Shown here: one piece after another, positions 10,660 through 22,850 of the stretch | Layout: each line of letters opens with the position of its first letter | Numbering within the stretch: position 1 is the stretch's first letter | Source of the DNA: Lepidostoma basale | Taxonomy: Eukaryota; Arthropoda; Insecta; Trichoptera; Lepidostomatidae | Assembly: GCA_022606425.2 (NCBI GenBank) | Contig: JAHDVF020001261.1 | Location: forward strand, 186,001 to 250,000 | DNA: 64,000 nt | Reading direction: 5' to 3' | The notes under the pieces: generated by a model | Seen by the model: the letters and a program-made list of their open reading frames with translations, nothing else | Database searches by the model: none | Told to the model about the DNA's origin: nothing | Made by a program: the position numbers and the translations under genes

Positions 10660-11891
10660 CAGGGTGTCCAGCGGCAGATTTCCAATTATGAATTTAAATA
10701 ATATTCGATTAAAAAGCGCTAGGGAAACGCGGGTGGGTGTTTTGGTATTGTGAGCGTTGCGGATTCGTTAGTCACTATAGAATGGTGGACAGTGAATCAG
10801 AGTACTTACGCTATTGATGCGTACCTTATCAATGGATTTTCGCCCATTACCGCGCGGCGTAAGTTTTGTGCTCGCTTTAACATACGCCGCATTCGTGATG
10901 CGCCATCGACTAAATTAATTGAGAACTAGGGAGCACGGTTTAGAGCTTCAGCTTCAGTAATAAACAAACCGCGGCCTGGTCCATGACCAACTGTATCAAC
11001 CGAAGAAAACCCAACACGCGTCAGTGATTCTGTACTCGAAAATTCACGACTTTCAATCCGCAAACGCTCTACGGTTTTGGGCAAAAACCCCAGTGTGTTC
11101 CCATTTAATTAGTGCAGAAGTGACAAGATAATGATTAGGAATCAAGAAAATCGTATGCCGAACAGATGTAGGAGAGATTTTCGACTGAGTATCGAATGAG
11201 GAACATCTTCTTTAGCGGTGAAGCCCATTTTTATCTCAAAGGTTATGTCAATAAACAAAAATATCGCAACTGGTCCAGGCAATGAAAGAAATGCATGAGA
11301 TGCCACTGCACAGTCAAAAAATCACTTTTGGTGTATCGTTTCAGCGAGATGCATTATTGGGCATTTTTTTAAAACGAGCGAGGCGCAGCCGTAACCGTCA
11401 ATTCTGAAAGATACTGGGAAATTATTAACACGTTTTTTAGACAACACGCTAAAGGTGGTTCTTTCTCCAATTGAAACACATGGTTTCAACAAGGTGGTGC
11501 AACTTCCCACACAGCGCGACCATCAATGAACGCAGTTAGGGCATTATTCGCAGGTAAAGGGATTTCTCCTGGCTAGCAAGATCTCCCGATCTCAGTCCAT
11601 GTGACTTTTTTTGTAGGGCTAAAAGCATCCTGCCAGTATTTCAGAGTTTAAAGACAATATTTGATCTGAAATAAACGTAATTTTCAGTACACTGAATAGG
11701 CGTGTTTTTGAAAATACGCAGAATCGGTTGGAGGAATGTGTACAAAACAATGGTCAAAATTTAGAAAATGTGATCTTTAAAAAATAAAATCCGCTTTGGT
11801 CTTCTATTCATAGTAATAATAGTTTTGGTCCACATGTTTTTGTTTTTTTTTATAAATTTTTAAAATCGAAAATCTGCCTCTGGACATCCTG
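10660..11891 (+). mobile_element. Full-length Tc1/mariner-superfamily element, inactive
   Basis: Terminal inverted repeats CAGGGTGTCC...GGCAGATTT and their complement at 11865-11891 are flanked by TA on both sides (10658-10659, 11892-11893). At 1232 bp it has the usual size for the superfamily. Internally the plus strand reads a decayed IS630-type transposase. Confidence 0.8.
10795..11790 (+). pseudogene. Tc1/mariner-type DDD transposase pseudogene
   Basis: Recognisable stretches in plus-strand frames: FFSGEAHFYLKGYVNKQKYR near 11205, WFQQGGATSHTARPSMNA near 11485 and PDLSPCDFF near 11590. In the family the first two motifs contain the catalytic Asp (SDEAHF, QQDGA). Here both Asp codons read GGT (Gly), while the third, PCD, is kept. 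Several stops and frameshifts interrupt the protein. The enzyme would cut and join DNA at TA sites; this copy cannot. Confidence 0.75.
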
Positions 11892-12068
11892 TATCATAAT
11901 CACCCTTGAGCTTATTATTTCTAATTGAATATTTTATTTATTATACTCGTATATATGATACACCAAATGAAGACAAAATAACTGTATTATTCATTATATT
12001 TAAATATTTGTATTTTGAATGATGTTTTATTCCGGTAACAATCTTTGATTCCCAAGAAGTTAAATCGT

Positions 12069-12225
12069 AGTGTGATTGTCACACTGTCATTGATCTGGTA
12101 TAGAATTTACGTGACAATAAAATGCTGATGGATTAGTTACCTAACAAATATCATAACAATCACTATAATAGCTAAAAAAAAAAAATTGTATAGAGTAATT
12201 AGGTTCAAACGACATGTTGTATACA
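12069..12225 (+). mobile_element. SINE, 5'-truncated, 'CCTGTTGT' tail subtype
   Basis: Plus-strand SINE body (GTGACAATAAAATG, TAGCTAC-like block) followed by the tail TTAGGTTCAAACGACATGTTG. The tRNA head is missing. Confidence 0.6.
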
Positions 12226-12229
12226 GAAA

Positions 12230-12650
12230 AAAAAGAAGAATGAATGCAGGATAAAAGTAAATGCCGTAGAAATGAGATCACCTAGAAGAAATGTACAGGA
12301 AAACGGTGTATGATTGAATACCAAACTACAAAATAAGGAAGAAATGTAAGTCATCCTAATTTAAGTATCATTTAAATGGAACGAATGGTTGTGAAAAATG
12401 ATTATGAAATTGTATACAAACAGTGCGAATAGAAAAAGAAGCCGAGGATGGCTGAGAAAAACATGGCATTAATATAAAGCGGCCACATTCGAAGTCGGAT
12501 AAATCCACAAACGTTCGTGAAACGATCTATGAATGTAGATGAAACTAAAGAGTGTGTCACGAAAGTGTAGAGGTCCCCGTGTAGAGGTCCATTCTCCCTG
12601 TCTATCCCTCCGAAGAAAAAGCGTGATGGTTAGTTAGGTAAATCTAACGA
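12230..12650 (+). mobile_element. LINE-A 3' fragment
   Basis: Plus-strand LINE-A C-terminus with frameshifts, ending GCGTGATGGTTAGTTAGG, so the (TTAG)n tail is visible. Confidence 0.6.
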
Positions 12651-13450
12651 GCACATCGGACATTTTAGAGGGTCAAATGATTTTTTTGTAATATATTGTT
12701 CCGTTGTAAATTAAATAGGGGTGTTAAAACATTTTTAAAATGTTCCGAGCCTCTGGCTGTTTCGCAAAGTTCCGCCAGTTGCCGATGTCAAAGCATATTT
12801 CAAAAGTTGTGTTCGTCGAAAAACTTAGAAGATAACCAAAATACACGGCTCGCAAGAAAAGTTTCGGCACCAAATTATCATAAACTTCCCGCGCGTGCCT
12901 TACCAGAGCCATCTCCTAAATATAATTATTAAGAACATTATGTTTTGCATGCTCGCCTCGAGTCATGAAAAGTGTGTTAACAGATATTATGATTTATCTT
13001 CCTGTATTTGATATATATATGTCAAGCATCAAGACATACTCGATATAATTTATTTATTTAGAGTAACAAACAGCAATATATAAAAACAAATATATAAAAA
13101 CACTAAGAAACAATAAAATCAGGCCAATTACATGCTTCTACAAATATAAAAGATTAAAAGAATTAACAGTATATACATACTAACGAAATGAACTCGAAAT
13201 TAAAACAAACACATGAAATATTTAAAAGAGTTAAAAATAATAGTAATAAACATTATGGTTTCGTCTACGTCAAAAGAATGCTTTGACCATATTTTTTAAA
13301 TAATGTTCGATCAGATGGAAAACATCCATTTTACTAAAATAAATATTATAGTTGGCACAAATCCTGTACATTACCGCGCTTTGAGATTAATTAGGGCCAA
13401 CCACACTATGTCGACCATCCAGTCATATTCAATATAATATCCTAAATAAA
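12650..13450. other. AT-rich sequence, nothing recognised
   Basis: Two overlapping short frames near 12700-12930 on opposite strands show no recognised motif. The remainder is AT-rich. Confidence 0.35.
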
Positions 13451-13454
13451 TAAC

Positions 13455-13725
13455 TATTATGCTGTCTCCCCGAAAGGGTAGGCAGAGCGAATAGGTCCCC
13501 AGAGTTCTCTATCCTGACACACCCACACCTCTACCATCCAACATTTATAACAACAGTCGATTTTTCCGACTTCTAACCTGACCGATCTTTAAAAATTGAT
13601 TAATTTGGTCATGCCATGATTTCCTCAGTTTTCCTCTACTCCGCAATATATTTATGTGCTTTATTTGATCTCATCCTTCTTCTGCCAGTTCCATTCATAA
13701 GGATTGGAACCAGAACTCCATTAAA
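13455..13725 (-). mobile_element. LINE-A 3' fragment
   Basis: Minus-strand terminal LINE-A piece. GCTGTCTCCCCGAAAGGGTAGGC marks the 3' end, and the copy is cut off after the H-D-Q-I-N-Q-I region. Confidence 0.55.
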
Positions 13726-13964
13726 AACGGCCTTTTCGTTTCGATCGATGAATTTTTGTTTCAATGATATAATATTTCATTATTATTTAATCAAAATACT
13801 AAGATATAAAACTTAATATCTCCAAAGATATACCTATTATCCTTAAGCCGCCCAGCGGTCATCGCATTATCGCATCATTATGGTGCATTTCGCTATCGTA
13901 TTACACGGATTTATGACAATAGTATTAAAAATATGAATATTAGCTTACGTAAATAATACAACAA

Positions 13965-14315
13965 CAACAAACCATCACGCCGTTTTCCCGCAGGGGTAGG
14001 CAGAGAGAATGGACTGCCACACTACTTTATCCTGATATACCTCTCTTGCTTCCTCCACATTCATACAGCGAGTCATACACGCACGTCGATTCTTCCGGCT
14101 TCTGACATGACCAACTTTTAAAATTTGATTAATTTTGTCATGCCATGTTTTCCTCGCTCGCCCGCGACTCCGTACTCCATTTAAATCGTTAACGTACACT
14201 TTTTAACCATTCTTTCTTCACCCATGCGCTCCATATGTCAGAACCAACGCAGCGATCCCTTCATAATTTTGTTCATAATACCTTATTTCGCTCTACATTC
14301 ATTTTTAATATCGTC
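13965..14315 (-). mobile_element. LINE-A 3' fragment with short intact frame
   Basis: Minus-strand copy encoding a 74-residue remnant with GVRSRGRARKTWHDKINQIL and RACMTRCMNVEEAREVYQ, ending YPCGKTA. The frame is the very C-terminus of the LINE-A pol protein; the function of this region is not known. Confidence 0.65.
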
Positions 14316-14534
14316 TTACGTAAATAATGTCTTTGATATACCGATCCATAATTTTTTTTTTGGTTTCGATAAATATTTTTGTCATGATGCGTAATATTAG
14401 TGTTTTTACCTGCGTAACAAGGTCCACTCTTGGGATATGCATTGTTTTAGTATGGTCCGCCTAATAAAACACACAATAAACACCACTGTCACTTTTTCGA
14501 TGATATTGTCAAAAAGGTTGTAAAATCTTGGATA

Positions 14535-14640
14535 CAAAGGGGACAGGATAGAGACGAGTGGAGGAAATTGGAAGAGGCCTATATCCACCAGTGGAGGGAA
14601 GAAGACTAGCAAAGAAGAAGAAGTCACTTTTTCGTCATCT
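14535..14640 (+). mobile_element. LINE-B 3' end with (AAG)n tail
   Basis: Plus strand reads W-R-K-L-E-E-A-Y-I-H-Q-W-R-E-E-D and stop, then GAAGAAGAAG, the same terminus type as the LINE at 44861-45301. Confidence 0.55.
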
Positions 14641-15225
14641 TCTGAACTGAACGGTTATAATCACATTGACACAAGATCTAAATACCACCATGAAATTCCT
14701 TTCCGATTTACATTCGTTTCGTCATTTACTTTGTTTCCTTTGTCTGTTACTCTTCAAATTTACTTACAGCCGAAATCTTAAAGCGGTTTTATATTTTGTG
14801 CTTAGGCTGTGTTTTAGCTACGAGTTTTTGTAACTATCCTCGCATGGGATGTTTTGATCTCAGGTTTTATGGTCGGAAGTGCCAAGAACAACTCCTCCGG
14901 AATCTCTGGTTGGTTGGGGTTTACTTTTTGTTCGCCGAGAAAATCCATACGATAATATTTTATTAAATTACATTGTTTTCATCAAAGAAACTTTCTTGTT
15001 ATTTTAGGGGTTCTACATCCTTTATGTTTAAAAATAACTAGATTTTTTATTCTGTTCGAAATCGTAAGCAAGTTATTCCTTTTTACCTCTAAAATTTGAA
15101 AATTAAAAGCATACAATGCATTCCTTATTTATGAATACACGTGTGTTCAACATAATTATTAACATGTTTTCGCTTTTCAATTTCTTTGTTTACGATAAAA
15201 GATTGTCATAATATTAATCAATTAA
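14640..15225. other. AT-rich sequence, nothing recognised
   Basis: No repeat or coding signal identified. Confidence 0.4.
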
Positions 15226-15229
15226 TACA

Positions 15230-15520
15230 TTGAATAATTTATAAAGAGCCATTTCTGTAAATAAGCAATCTCAAGGGCGCTCTAAAAAATTCTTTGTATT
15301 CAAAACTTTGTAATAGACTACATATTTATATAATATGTGGCCTGCGCCTGGCTCAGTCAACACCGATCGATTTCGCATTTTCAGTGTCGATCTCAACTCT
15401 GACGGGCTCCCAATGCCTTTTGGTCTGCGGGAAGATTATTCATGATATAAGGGCTGGCTACATGGTAGGTTCAGTTGACAATGCATGCGAGGATAGCGTT
15501 TCTGCTCACACAATCTTCCC
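15230..15520 (-). mobile_element. CR1-like LINE 3' fragment
   Basis: Aligns by eye with 23385-23815 in the same orientation, including the 3' UTR block TTTATAAAG...GCCATTT and TCAAGGGCGC. Its coding part is more decayed than the 23.5-kb copy. Confidence 0.55.
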
Positions 15521-15644
15521 TTCGCAGAAGACATTTGTGTGTGTCGTGTAATCACTTTTTTCTTTATTTTTCGTCTCTGGATAAATTACATAAAATAAAT
15601 CATTTATTCAACACATCGAATTTACCCTTGATATAAAAAAAAAC

Positions 15645-16005
15645 TTACCATCACGCCGACTCCCCTAAGAGGTAAGCAGAAATTCTGTGACATACATCTC
15701 TTAATTCTTCAACATTCATATTTCGCGTCATGCACGCACGTCGATTTCTCCGACTGCTCAAGTGCCTGATTAATCATGCTTCGTTTTCCTCAGTTATTCT
15801 GTATTTTTTGTTCCGTTTTCTTTGTTTAGATATATTCTTTCATTTGCACGGCATTAACATTTTATATTTGCATTTGACATTCTTTCATATACAGATTTGA
15901 TATATGAAAGAATGTCAAATGACACATTCATCTTGGAGATCTTATTTCTAATGCATTTATTATACTTTCATTCATTTTTTACCAGTTCATGATTTACTAA
16001 ATTAT
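15645..16005 (-). mobile_element. LINE-A 3' fragment
   Basis: Minus strand; ACCATCACGCCGACTCCCC marks the 3' terminus. It contains an internal inverted repeat near 15878-15920 (GACATTCTTTCATATA and its complement). Confidence 0.55.
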
Positions 16006-16143
16006 TATAATTATTAATATTAAAATAGATCAATTGAATTACATACATCCTGTGGAAAGTAAGTAATACTATATAAATAATAAAAATATAAAAAATAAAA
16101 TGTAAGTTCTTTTAGTTAAATTTCACTAAGGTCAATTTCTTCG

Positions 16144-16190
16144 ACCGGTTTCGGCAACTCACTGTCATCTTGTGGTCGGTCGAAGCTATA
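16144..16190 (-). ncRNA. Hammerhead-like motif (PLE)
   Basis: Minus strand: CTTC (stem I), ...AGATGAC..., GCCGAAAC, palindrome CCGG, TC, then GAAG, which can pair with CTTC. Stem II is weak, so the motif is decayed. Confidence 0.4.
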
Positions 16191-16249
16191 AACCTAAGAG
16201 GAATTTAATAAATATAAACTATACAGAATTTTATTTTATTTTATTTTTT

Positions 16250-17000
16250 CAAATACCATGAAGTTGTGGCGTGAAATCTCAACATCAATTAAAATACTTA
16301 TTTTTTTTAAATTAAAATCAGGGCAAGATAATTCACATTGCATTCAAAATAAAAGAAGCAAATTTCTGAAAATTAAAATCAGTTCAACCCGGAACTTGCC
16401 TTTCCACCATTTTCCGTGCCTTGGTAATCGATGTATTAATTATAATTATTAAAACAGATATCTCTGTGCCTAATTTATTAAGGAAATTAAATAATAATCC
16501 CTGTCAAAGGGAATGCCTACACATTTCGAATTGCTAATACCCGCTTTATTACCAATATTTGAAATTTAGCATTGCAATATTTTTGTTCTACAAATCTGTA
16601 ACGAAAATGAATTAATTGGATACGGTTCTGTTTCTAATCTCCCTAATTACTGAAGTTGTTCGCTCCTACAAACTAAGGTATCAAACCTTCGATATTGAAT
16701 TATTTTGTTTAATCTACAAGCTTTTACTAAACTAATAACAGCTGTATACTGGATGCGAGTGCGGTTTTGAGGGCTGTACCTTTCGCAAATAAAGGTAATT
16801 TCGATATTTTATTACGAGGACCCTTCACACACAAATACGAAAACTGTCCTCAACTTTTCTCGTGAATTCATTCTTTAATTTATCTCCAAATTGCCTCCTC
16901 TTCGGGTTGCTACACGATACAACTTTTAGAACCGCACTTTAGGGCTACGTATCAACCCTAATGCTAACTCGTTTGCTCTGTCTACCGGGTTGAATAAAAT
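16250..17000. other. AT-rich sequence, nothing recognised
   Basis: Short frames only; no motif recognised. Confidence 0.4.
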
Positions 17001-17335
17001 ACAGATTATTTTAATTATTATTAAATATTTTATTTTGTTGAATCACTTTATATATCATTACAGCGCGAGCCAAATCTATGTAAAAAGGCTAGTTATGATA
17101 TTGATTCTAATGACATGTCTATCGCCATTTTATTGTCACGAGAATTCTACACCAGAGCAAAGAAAGTGTGACAATCCCACTGCCATCACCTGGAATCGGG
17201 ATAATCCCCGTAGAAAGCAACGGGAGACTACTCCAGTAACATTTCCCAGTAAATCACTGCGGTGAGAAAGTTTTCGCCATGGTGATCGCTAACATCGGAG
17301 GACCTGCCAGGCACTATAAGAAGAAGAGGGTTACA
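17000..17335. mobile_element. SINE body (minus) next to a LINE-type tail (plus)
   Basis: 17020-17190 is a minus-strand SINE of the (AAT)n subtype: TTATTTTGTTGAATC, then the CATTTTATTGTCACG body. 17210-17335 reads GTTTTCGCCATGGTGATCGC... to AAGAAGAAGAGGG, resembling LINE 3' ends with an (AAG)n tail. Confidence 0.45.
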
Positions 17336-17372
17336 TTGTAAAAAATATTATTGATATCATTTCACCATAATT

Positions 17373-17610
17373 GACGACCGTCGTGGCAGAGTGGTAAGTG
17401 GCTCTGACTGTCATACCGAAGGTCTCGGGTTCGATTCCTAGAAATGGCAGTGTAATTGTCACACTGCCTTTGGTCTGGTGTCAAATTTACGTAAAATGGC
17501 GATAGATAAGCTACCTATCACATGTCACGAGAATCAATATAATAGCTAAAAGCAAATTTCATACATTAATTGGGTTCAAAAGACCTGTTGTTTACAAAAT
17601 AAAATAAAAA
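17373..17610 (+). mobile_element. tRNA-derived SINE, full length, 'CCTGTTGT' tail subtype
   Basis: Plus strand: head GACGACCGTCGTGGC with AGAGTGGTAAG as box A and GGGTTCGATTCC as box B. The common body follows, then AATTGGGTTCAAAAGACCTG and an A-rich end. A good reference copy of the subtype. Confidence 0.75.
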
Positions 17611-17619
17611 TCCGAAATT

Positions 17620-18590
17620 ATTACTAAAATGGCAATTTTTTAATTATTGTTTGTTTATTGTGTTTAATTTGGCCAATTTTTGATCATCCTGTTCACGTAA
17701 CCAGGGTTGTTTGGTTTCCTGAGTAATACTCCGCAACTTTGGAATTACCTGCGTGATAATTTTTGAAAACGTAGACAACAGTAGAACGGGTTATTAATAG
17801 CTTTCCAAACGTTTTCACATTTGAGTTAAACATTTCGTTTAACTCAAAAACGAACGTCTTTTAACCCTCGAATTATGTTCGCGAATTAATATAGTTAATG
17901 TAAATTAGGTACTATAAATGTAAATAATTCTAATTTTTTTTTTTTTTGATTTGTAACATTGATAAACAATGTATAATTTTATACAATATTTTGTATTAGA
18001 AGTTTACTTTTGGTCCAATTAACTTATAAAATTATAGTTTATTATATCATGAGAAGGCTTCAAATTAAAAAATCAATAAAACTTTAGTTTAAAATAATGA
18101 ATATCCTAACTGTTATATATTAACCAGTTATAAAAAAATAATTACTCACTTTACTATTTATGATAAATATAATAATAATACAAATAAAAAATACAAATTG
18201 AATCAGATAAAATAATATAGAAACTGATTAGCAATGGTCAAAGCCATCAAGTTGTGTTATAGTCGTTTTCTCTGGATTCTTTAGTATGCTTTAATAATAT
18301 CTAAAGTTATCCACTTCGATCGGCGTTTCTTTCATATTCAGAGTTGTTAAATGTTTGATGTTGAAATTGTTGTCAAAATTATTCGTCAAGATATATTTTT
18401 AGGTATGAAGCATTTAATTTGTGTTGTGGCATTATTAACAATAATTAAAAACACTTTTGTACTTTGTTTTTATATCATTGAACCAACCGGTTTCGTTTCC
18501 GACAGAGTTTCGTTCTTCGCTAGTTTCAATCCAAGGTGATTGGTTTGCAGCAAATGCAACATTTTTTGCTGGTTCTTGGGATACCACTTG
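17620..18590. other. AT-rich sequence, nothing recognised
   Basis: Contains long A/T runs. No gene or known repeat seen. Confidence 0.4.
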
Positions 18591-18594
18591 GACT

Positions 18595-19070
18595 TTAATG
18601 TGGTAATTTCCCGATGCTTTCTACATTTGTAAGCAGTAAGCAATTTGAACCCAATTACTGTATACAATTTTTTAGCTATTGATTCTCATGTTATATCACG
18701 TGAATTCTACATCAGACCAAAAACAGTGTGTCAATCACACTGAATCGCCGGGAATCGAATCCGAGACCTTCGTTGTGGCAATCATATTGTAGTACACTGT
18801 CATGAAGGTCGTTTCTTAAATTTGTTGAAATTCTTAATGTGGTAATTTTCCAATACTTTCTACATTTGTAAGCAGTAAGCAATTTGAACCCAATTACTGT
18901 ATACAATTTTTTAGCTATTGATTATCATGTCATATCACGTGAATTATACATTAGACCAAAAACAGTATGTCAATCACATTGAATCGCCGGGAATTGAATC
19001 CGAGACCTTAGTTGTGGCAATCATATTGTAGTATCCTGTCATGAAGGTCGTTTCTTCAATAGGGTTACAT
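18595..19070 (-). repeat. 239-bp direct tandem duplication carrying a SINE
   Basis: Two units with a 239-bp period (18595-18833 and 18834-19070). Each has a minus-strand SINE with box-B-like GGATTCGATTCCCGGCG and the GTTCAAATTGC tail block. A few substitutions separate the units. Confidence 0.8.
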
Positions 19071-19079
19071 TAACAAACT

Positions 19080-20510
19080 GACTCACTGATTTATCATAGT
19101 ATGTTTTTGTAAACATGTCGAAGCTCCGACGGGAGCAAAATCAATTGATTACATGAATATAAATAAAATGGTGCAAAAACATAGTATTAAAGTGGGTTAA
19201 ATTATTTATAAATAATTCAAAACTTTTGTTCATAACACTGAATTTTAGTTTCAAATGGCATAAAAAAATATATAGTGTTATTCTACTGAAATTTATTTTA
19301 TTCTTCGGTGGGGGCTAAACTAGCGGTGTCATTAAAAATAGTAGATATTGTATATCTACATGTTTTTCACGTAAAAATAATCAAGCATTCTAAATATGTA
19401 CATGTGTAAGTTATTGGATTTTAATTATAATAATATTGATGTGAAGTGGTGTTTTCTTTCGATCTAACGTAAAACTGTACAGAAACGGTCGCGCTTTAAG
19501 TGTATATGCATAGAAGATATCACCTTCTGGTTACACGACACGTGCGCCCATATTTTAAGTCTCAGAATATTACAGAATTTGAGGAAAGGATCCTGCTTAA
19601 GGTTTAAGTATGGAAAAAAATGCAATTTATTGTAGAGCTTACCTAAGAAAAACCTTCACTAAACGCAGCTCACTTTGTCTAAGAAGCGACTGCGAATCAT
19701 ATTTTATTTTCTAAGAATACTTTCAAAAAGTATGTTACTATTTGTGAAAGATTTCAATACAATGGAATCTTAGTTCAAATTATCAAGGAGTCAGTCATTC
19801 AGACATACGAGTAGTTCAGAGTATGGGTAATTTTTTTAGAAATGAGAATTACTATAACTGTTCTATTGTTAATTAGTTACAAAAAATGTTTAACATTTTC
19901 GACGTCCCTTTGTCATTTCATTAACTGATTTATTAAACGTAGGTATCAGATATTCGAAACATGATAACCTCAGATTTACCTTAAATTAATATAAATAATG
20001 ATATTCATTAAAACTTCGGTTTTTTTATGAATTAATCATAGCAAGGACACTTATAGTATAAAAAGACATAATTGAAGTCATAAATTAAAAACTAAACATA
20101 TCGTTACCCTTCTGGCCAACTATATAATGACCTTTTAAATATGAATCTAACATAACCTTGCGTAACCAACTTACATAACCAAAGACTAAAATATCTAACC
20201 TGCAAAGATATTACTTCTATCTGGGACCCAAACTGTTAAATATCACGTACAAAAATATAATCCAATCAAATTAAACAACTATCGATGAATACAGAAAACA
20301 AATTACTTCTGAGATAATAAAAATGATTGGCGTGAGTAAAGAATTTTTTTTAAGTAAGTCAATCGTGATTAAAATTGTGTTAATATATCATATGATCCCC
20401 TTCTGGGGGCTAGGAAACTTAACTTACTTTGCCAGACTTCAAATAAAATATAACAAACTAAAAAGTAAACAGACAAATAAAATAACTGGATATATCAGAT
20501 CTGATCAAAT
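19080..20510. other. AT-rich sequence, nothing recognised
   Basis: No coding, SINE or LINE signal until the short LINE end at 20515. Confidence 0.4.
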
Positions 20511-20514
20511 TTGA

Positions 20515-20730
20515 GTCATTGAAAATAGTACGCAGAGTAATCTCAGAAGATACCACAGATAGTACCTACAAACTAATCAAAAACTCAGACATACATAGTC
20601 ACTGGACAAGAAATTGTAACAGATATCACTTACCGGATGCACGGAAAAAGGCAGGACAATCAAGGATAAAGTACAACGGACTGAAACTCTTCAACGACCG
20701 TTGAAACCAATAGGCTAACTTAAAAATATT
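20515..20730 (+). mobile_element. LINE C-terminal fragment
   Basis: A plus-strand frame of 61 residues has H-x-x-x-T-R-N-C-N-x-Y-H-L-P and R-I-K-Y-N-G-L-K-L-F-N, the pattern seen at the end of several LINE RT proteins (T-R-N...L-P...S-I-x-Y-x-G-P-K-x-W-N). Clade not determined. Confidence 0.45.
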
Positions 20731-20778
20731 CCATTTACTAGTGTATATAAACTGCAACGAGTTGAAGTTTCGTCACAT

Positions 20779-20809
20779 TTGATTATGCCTTAGAAGGGCG
20801 AAACATGTC
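20779..20809 (+). ncRNA. Hammerhead-like motif (PLE)
   Basis: TTGATTA core relic, stem II GCCTT/AAGGGC, GAAAC, palindrome CATG and TC, then ATTTCC. Sequence after it to about 20930 is the PLE block also found at 26090-26154 and 28230-28260. Confidence 0.5.
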
Positions 20810-20929
20810 ATTTCCATAAAAATATATTATAATAAAACTTCTAAAAAACTGACGTTTTTATTCGTATTAATTATTTAATATGGAGTTTTACATCATTGTT
20901 CAAGAAACAATAAATAAAAATACTTTTAA

Positions 20930-21835
20930 AATAAACCTGAAATATTATAAATAAGCGTGTAAGGTGTAAATATTATTGTGTTTTTGTACCCATTTGGGTT
21001 TTTCCAATATATATTTTTTAATATTTAATTATATTTTGAGATATATTTTGTGACCTATGTAGGTACTGGACAGCAGACCGTTTTAAAAAAATCTTTGAAT
21101 GTAATTTTTTTTAAGACTTACCAATATTCTTTATTTTTTATAGAGTTTTATAATTTAACAGTTTACAAGTATTTAACATTGTGTATTGATGTTTTAATAT
21201 GATGAAGCCTTGGTTATAGCAGAAACGATAAATCAGCAGAAAAATAAGAGAAATAAAGGATATGAAACAAAATGCATAATATTTTTTCAATTTATTGATA
21301 ACATTTAATACGATTATAACAATAAATAAGTATCGTAATATAAAATAATAATATTTAATAAGTCCACATGCGAAAATTTTTATCCACTGAATGTGCTAAA
21401 CGATAATGCAGATAAATCGATCACAGTGTAATGTAATATGGGTTGAAAGATCACGTGTGGTATCCGGAACTCCGTTTCCGGAACACGTGTTTTGAACATT
21501 GGTCAGAAAATTCAACTGTGTTTGAAACAAATCACGTTTATTCATAACTTTTCCAAAACATAATGTATATTGTGAATTATTTATTTGATTGGCATTTTGA
21601 CTTTTATCACAGTTTTTTTTTTATTATTTACGAACACTACTTTTTTTTAAATTGCAATAAATATCCATCATCCACTCAAACAAACTGGCAAACATAATTG
21701 CCAGTCAATTAATGTCAGTAACGAATTCGGTCACAATAAGACAACGTTTTGATAATTAAATGAAAGTCGTGTAAATTTAAACCTAAAAAATAAAGATATT
21801 TGACACGTGCATTATTCAAATACTGATGTTCGGTT
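20930..21835. other. AT-rich sequence, one weak PLE-like motif
   Basis: Near 21200-21235 ATGATGAAGCC...GCAGAAAC resembles the hammerhead-like core but lacks a convincing stem. Otherwise nothing. Confidence 0.35.
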
Positions 21836-21839
21836 TTGA

Positions 21840-22220
21840 CACAATGACGCCCGTAAAAACAACAGTACTTCAAGTGACCCAGCGAGCTATGAAAAAGAGG
21901 ATGTTCAATATAAGTTTGCGAGGTAATAAACGAAATTAATGGATCAGAGAAAGGACCAAAATTGCCGATGTAGCGTGCAAAATAACATCGGTGAAGTGGA
22001 ATTGGGCCGGCCATATATTGAGGACAACGGATGATCGATGAACCAAACGCACCCTGGAGTAGCAACCTGGGCATGTTATATACAAGCGAGATGATGTGAT
22101 GATATAAAAAATGTAGCAAGAGGTCAATGACATGGAGTGGCGAGGGAGAAGGAGTTGTAGAAATCGGGGAGGAAGGCTTATGCCCTTTACTGAACGACTG
22201 ATGGCAGACGATGATAATTA
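21840..22220 (+). mobile_element. LINE-B (RTE-like) C-terminal fragment
   Basis: The plus strand reads TQRAMKKRMFNISLR, then RTKIADVACKITSVKWNWAG, then ...ERLMADDD with a GATGATAATTATGAT end. An antisense frame of 202 codons across this stretch is a shadow. Frameshifted and truncated at both ends. Confidence 0.65.
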
Positions 22221-22329
22221 TGATTGCATATTTTGAGTAACTTAAAGCCCCTCGATCTTGCGCCGTTTGCTCCCAATAGTCCGTTTCGCCAAATCTAGCC
22301 CGATCAGTTAGAATATTATCCAATAGACG

Positions 22330-22850
22330 CTTTCTATGCTAACTAGTGTCTTACTCCGGCCCTCTCTGACTTTCACAGTGCTCGTTATTAAGGCTGCTGG
22401 GTCAAGACCGGGTGTGTGTCCTAGGATATATTTATAGGATCCTATTCTCAAACCAGTAGATTCATTGTTATTCTTTAAGAGTCATTGTCCACCACTCAGA
22501 ACCATATCATATATCACCACGAGCTTGACGATGGTTTTAAATACGTGTGTTGGTGTTTTTACATAGAAGCTTGGATTTTACGAACGTCTACAAGGAGGCT
22601 GAAGTACGTAGACCTATTTGAATATGTTATTGACTTAAGCACCCCAGCTTTTAATACGTTAAACACAATTGAAGAAAACGGCCCCAGGACTTTGGGTGGA
22701 AACATCTATCGTTTTGGTTCATTAATCAAAACTGAGCTCGCGGCCTCATTGAATGGATGGGATGGCGGGCCGAGGGAGGCAGAAGTGTTACAGGGATACT
22801 GCTCTCGGCTCTGCATAAAAATGGGATTACAGCCGTCCGAATGTTGAACT
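22330..22850 (+). other. Unrecognised sequence with a 120-codon open frame
   Basis: An ATG-initiated frame runs from 22485 to 22847. Its last 50 codons (G-G-N-I-Y-R-F-G-S-L ... A-S-L-N-G-W-D-G-G-P-R-E-A-E) use balanced codons and are less AT-rich than the flanks, but I recognise no family. It could be a captured exon, a LINE ORF piece or chance. Confidence 0.25.

Noticed and set aside
21715..22323. 202-codon minus-strand open frame
   Set aside because: Antisense to a plus-strand LINE-B C-terminus; no recognisable protein.
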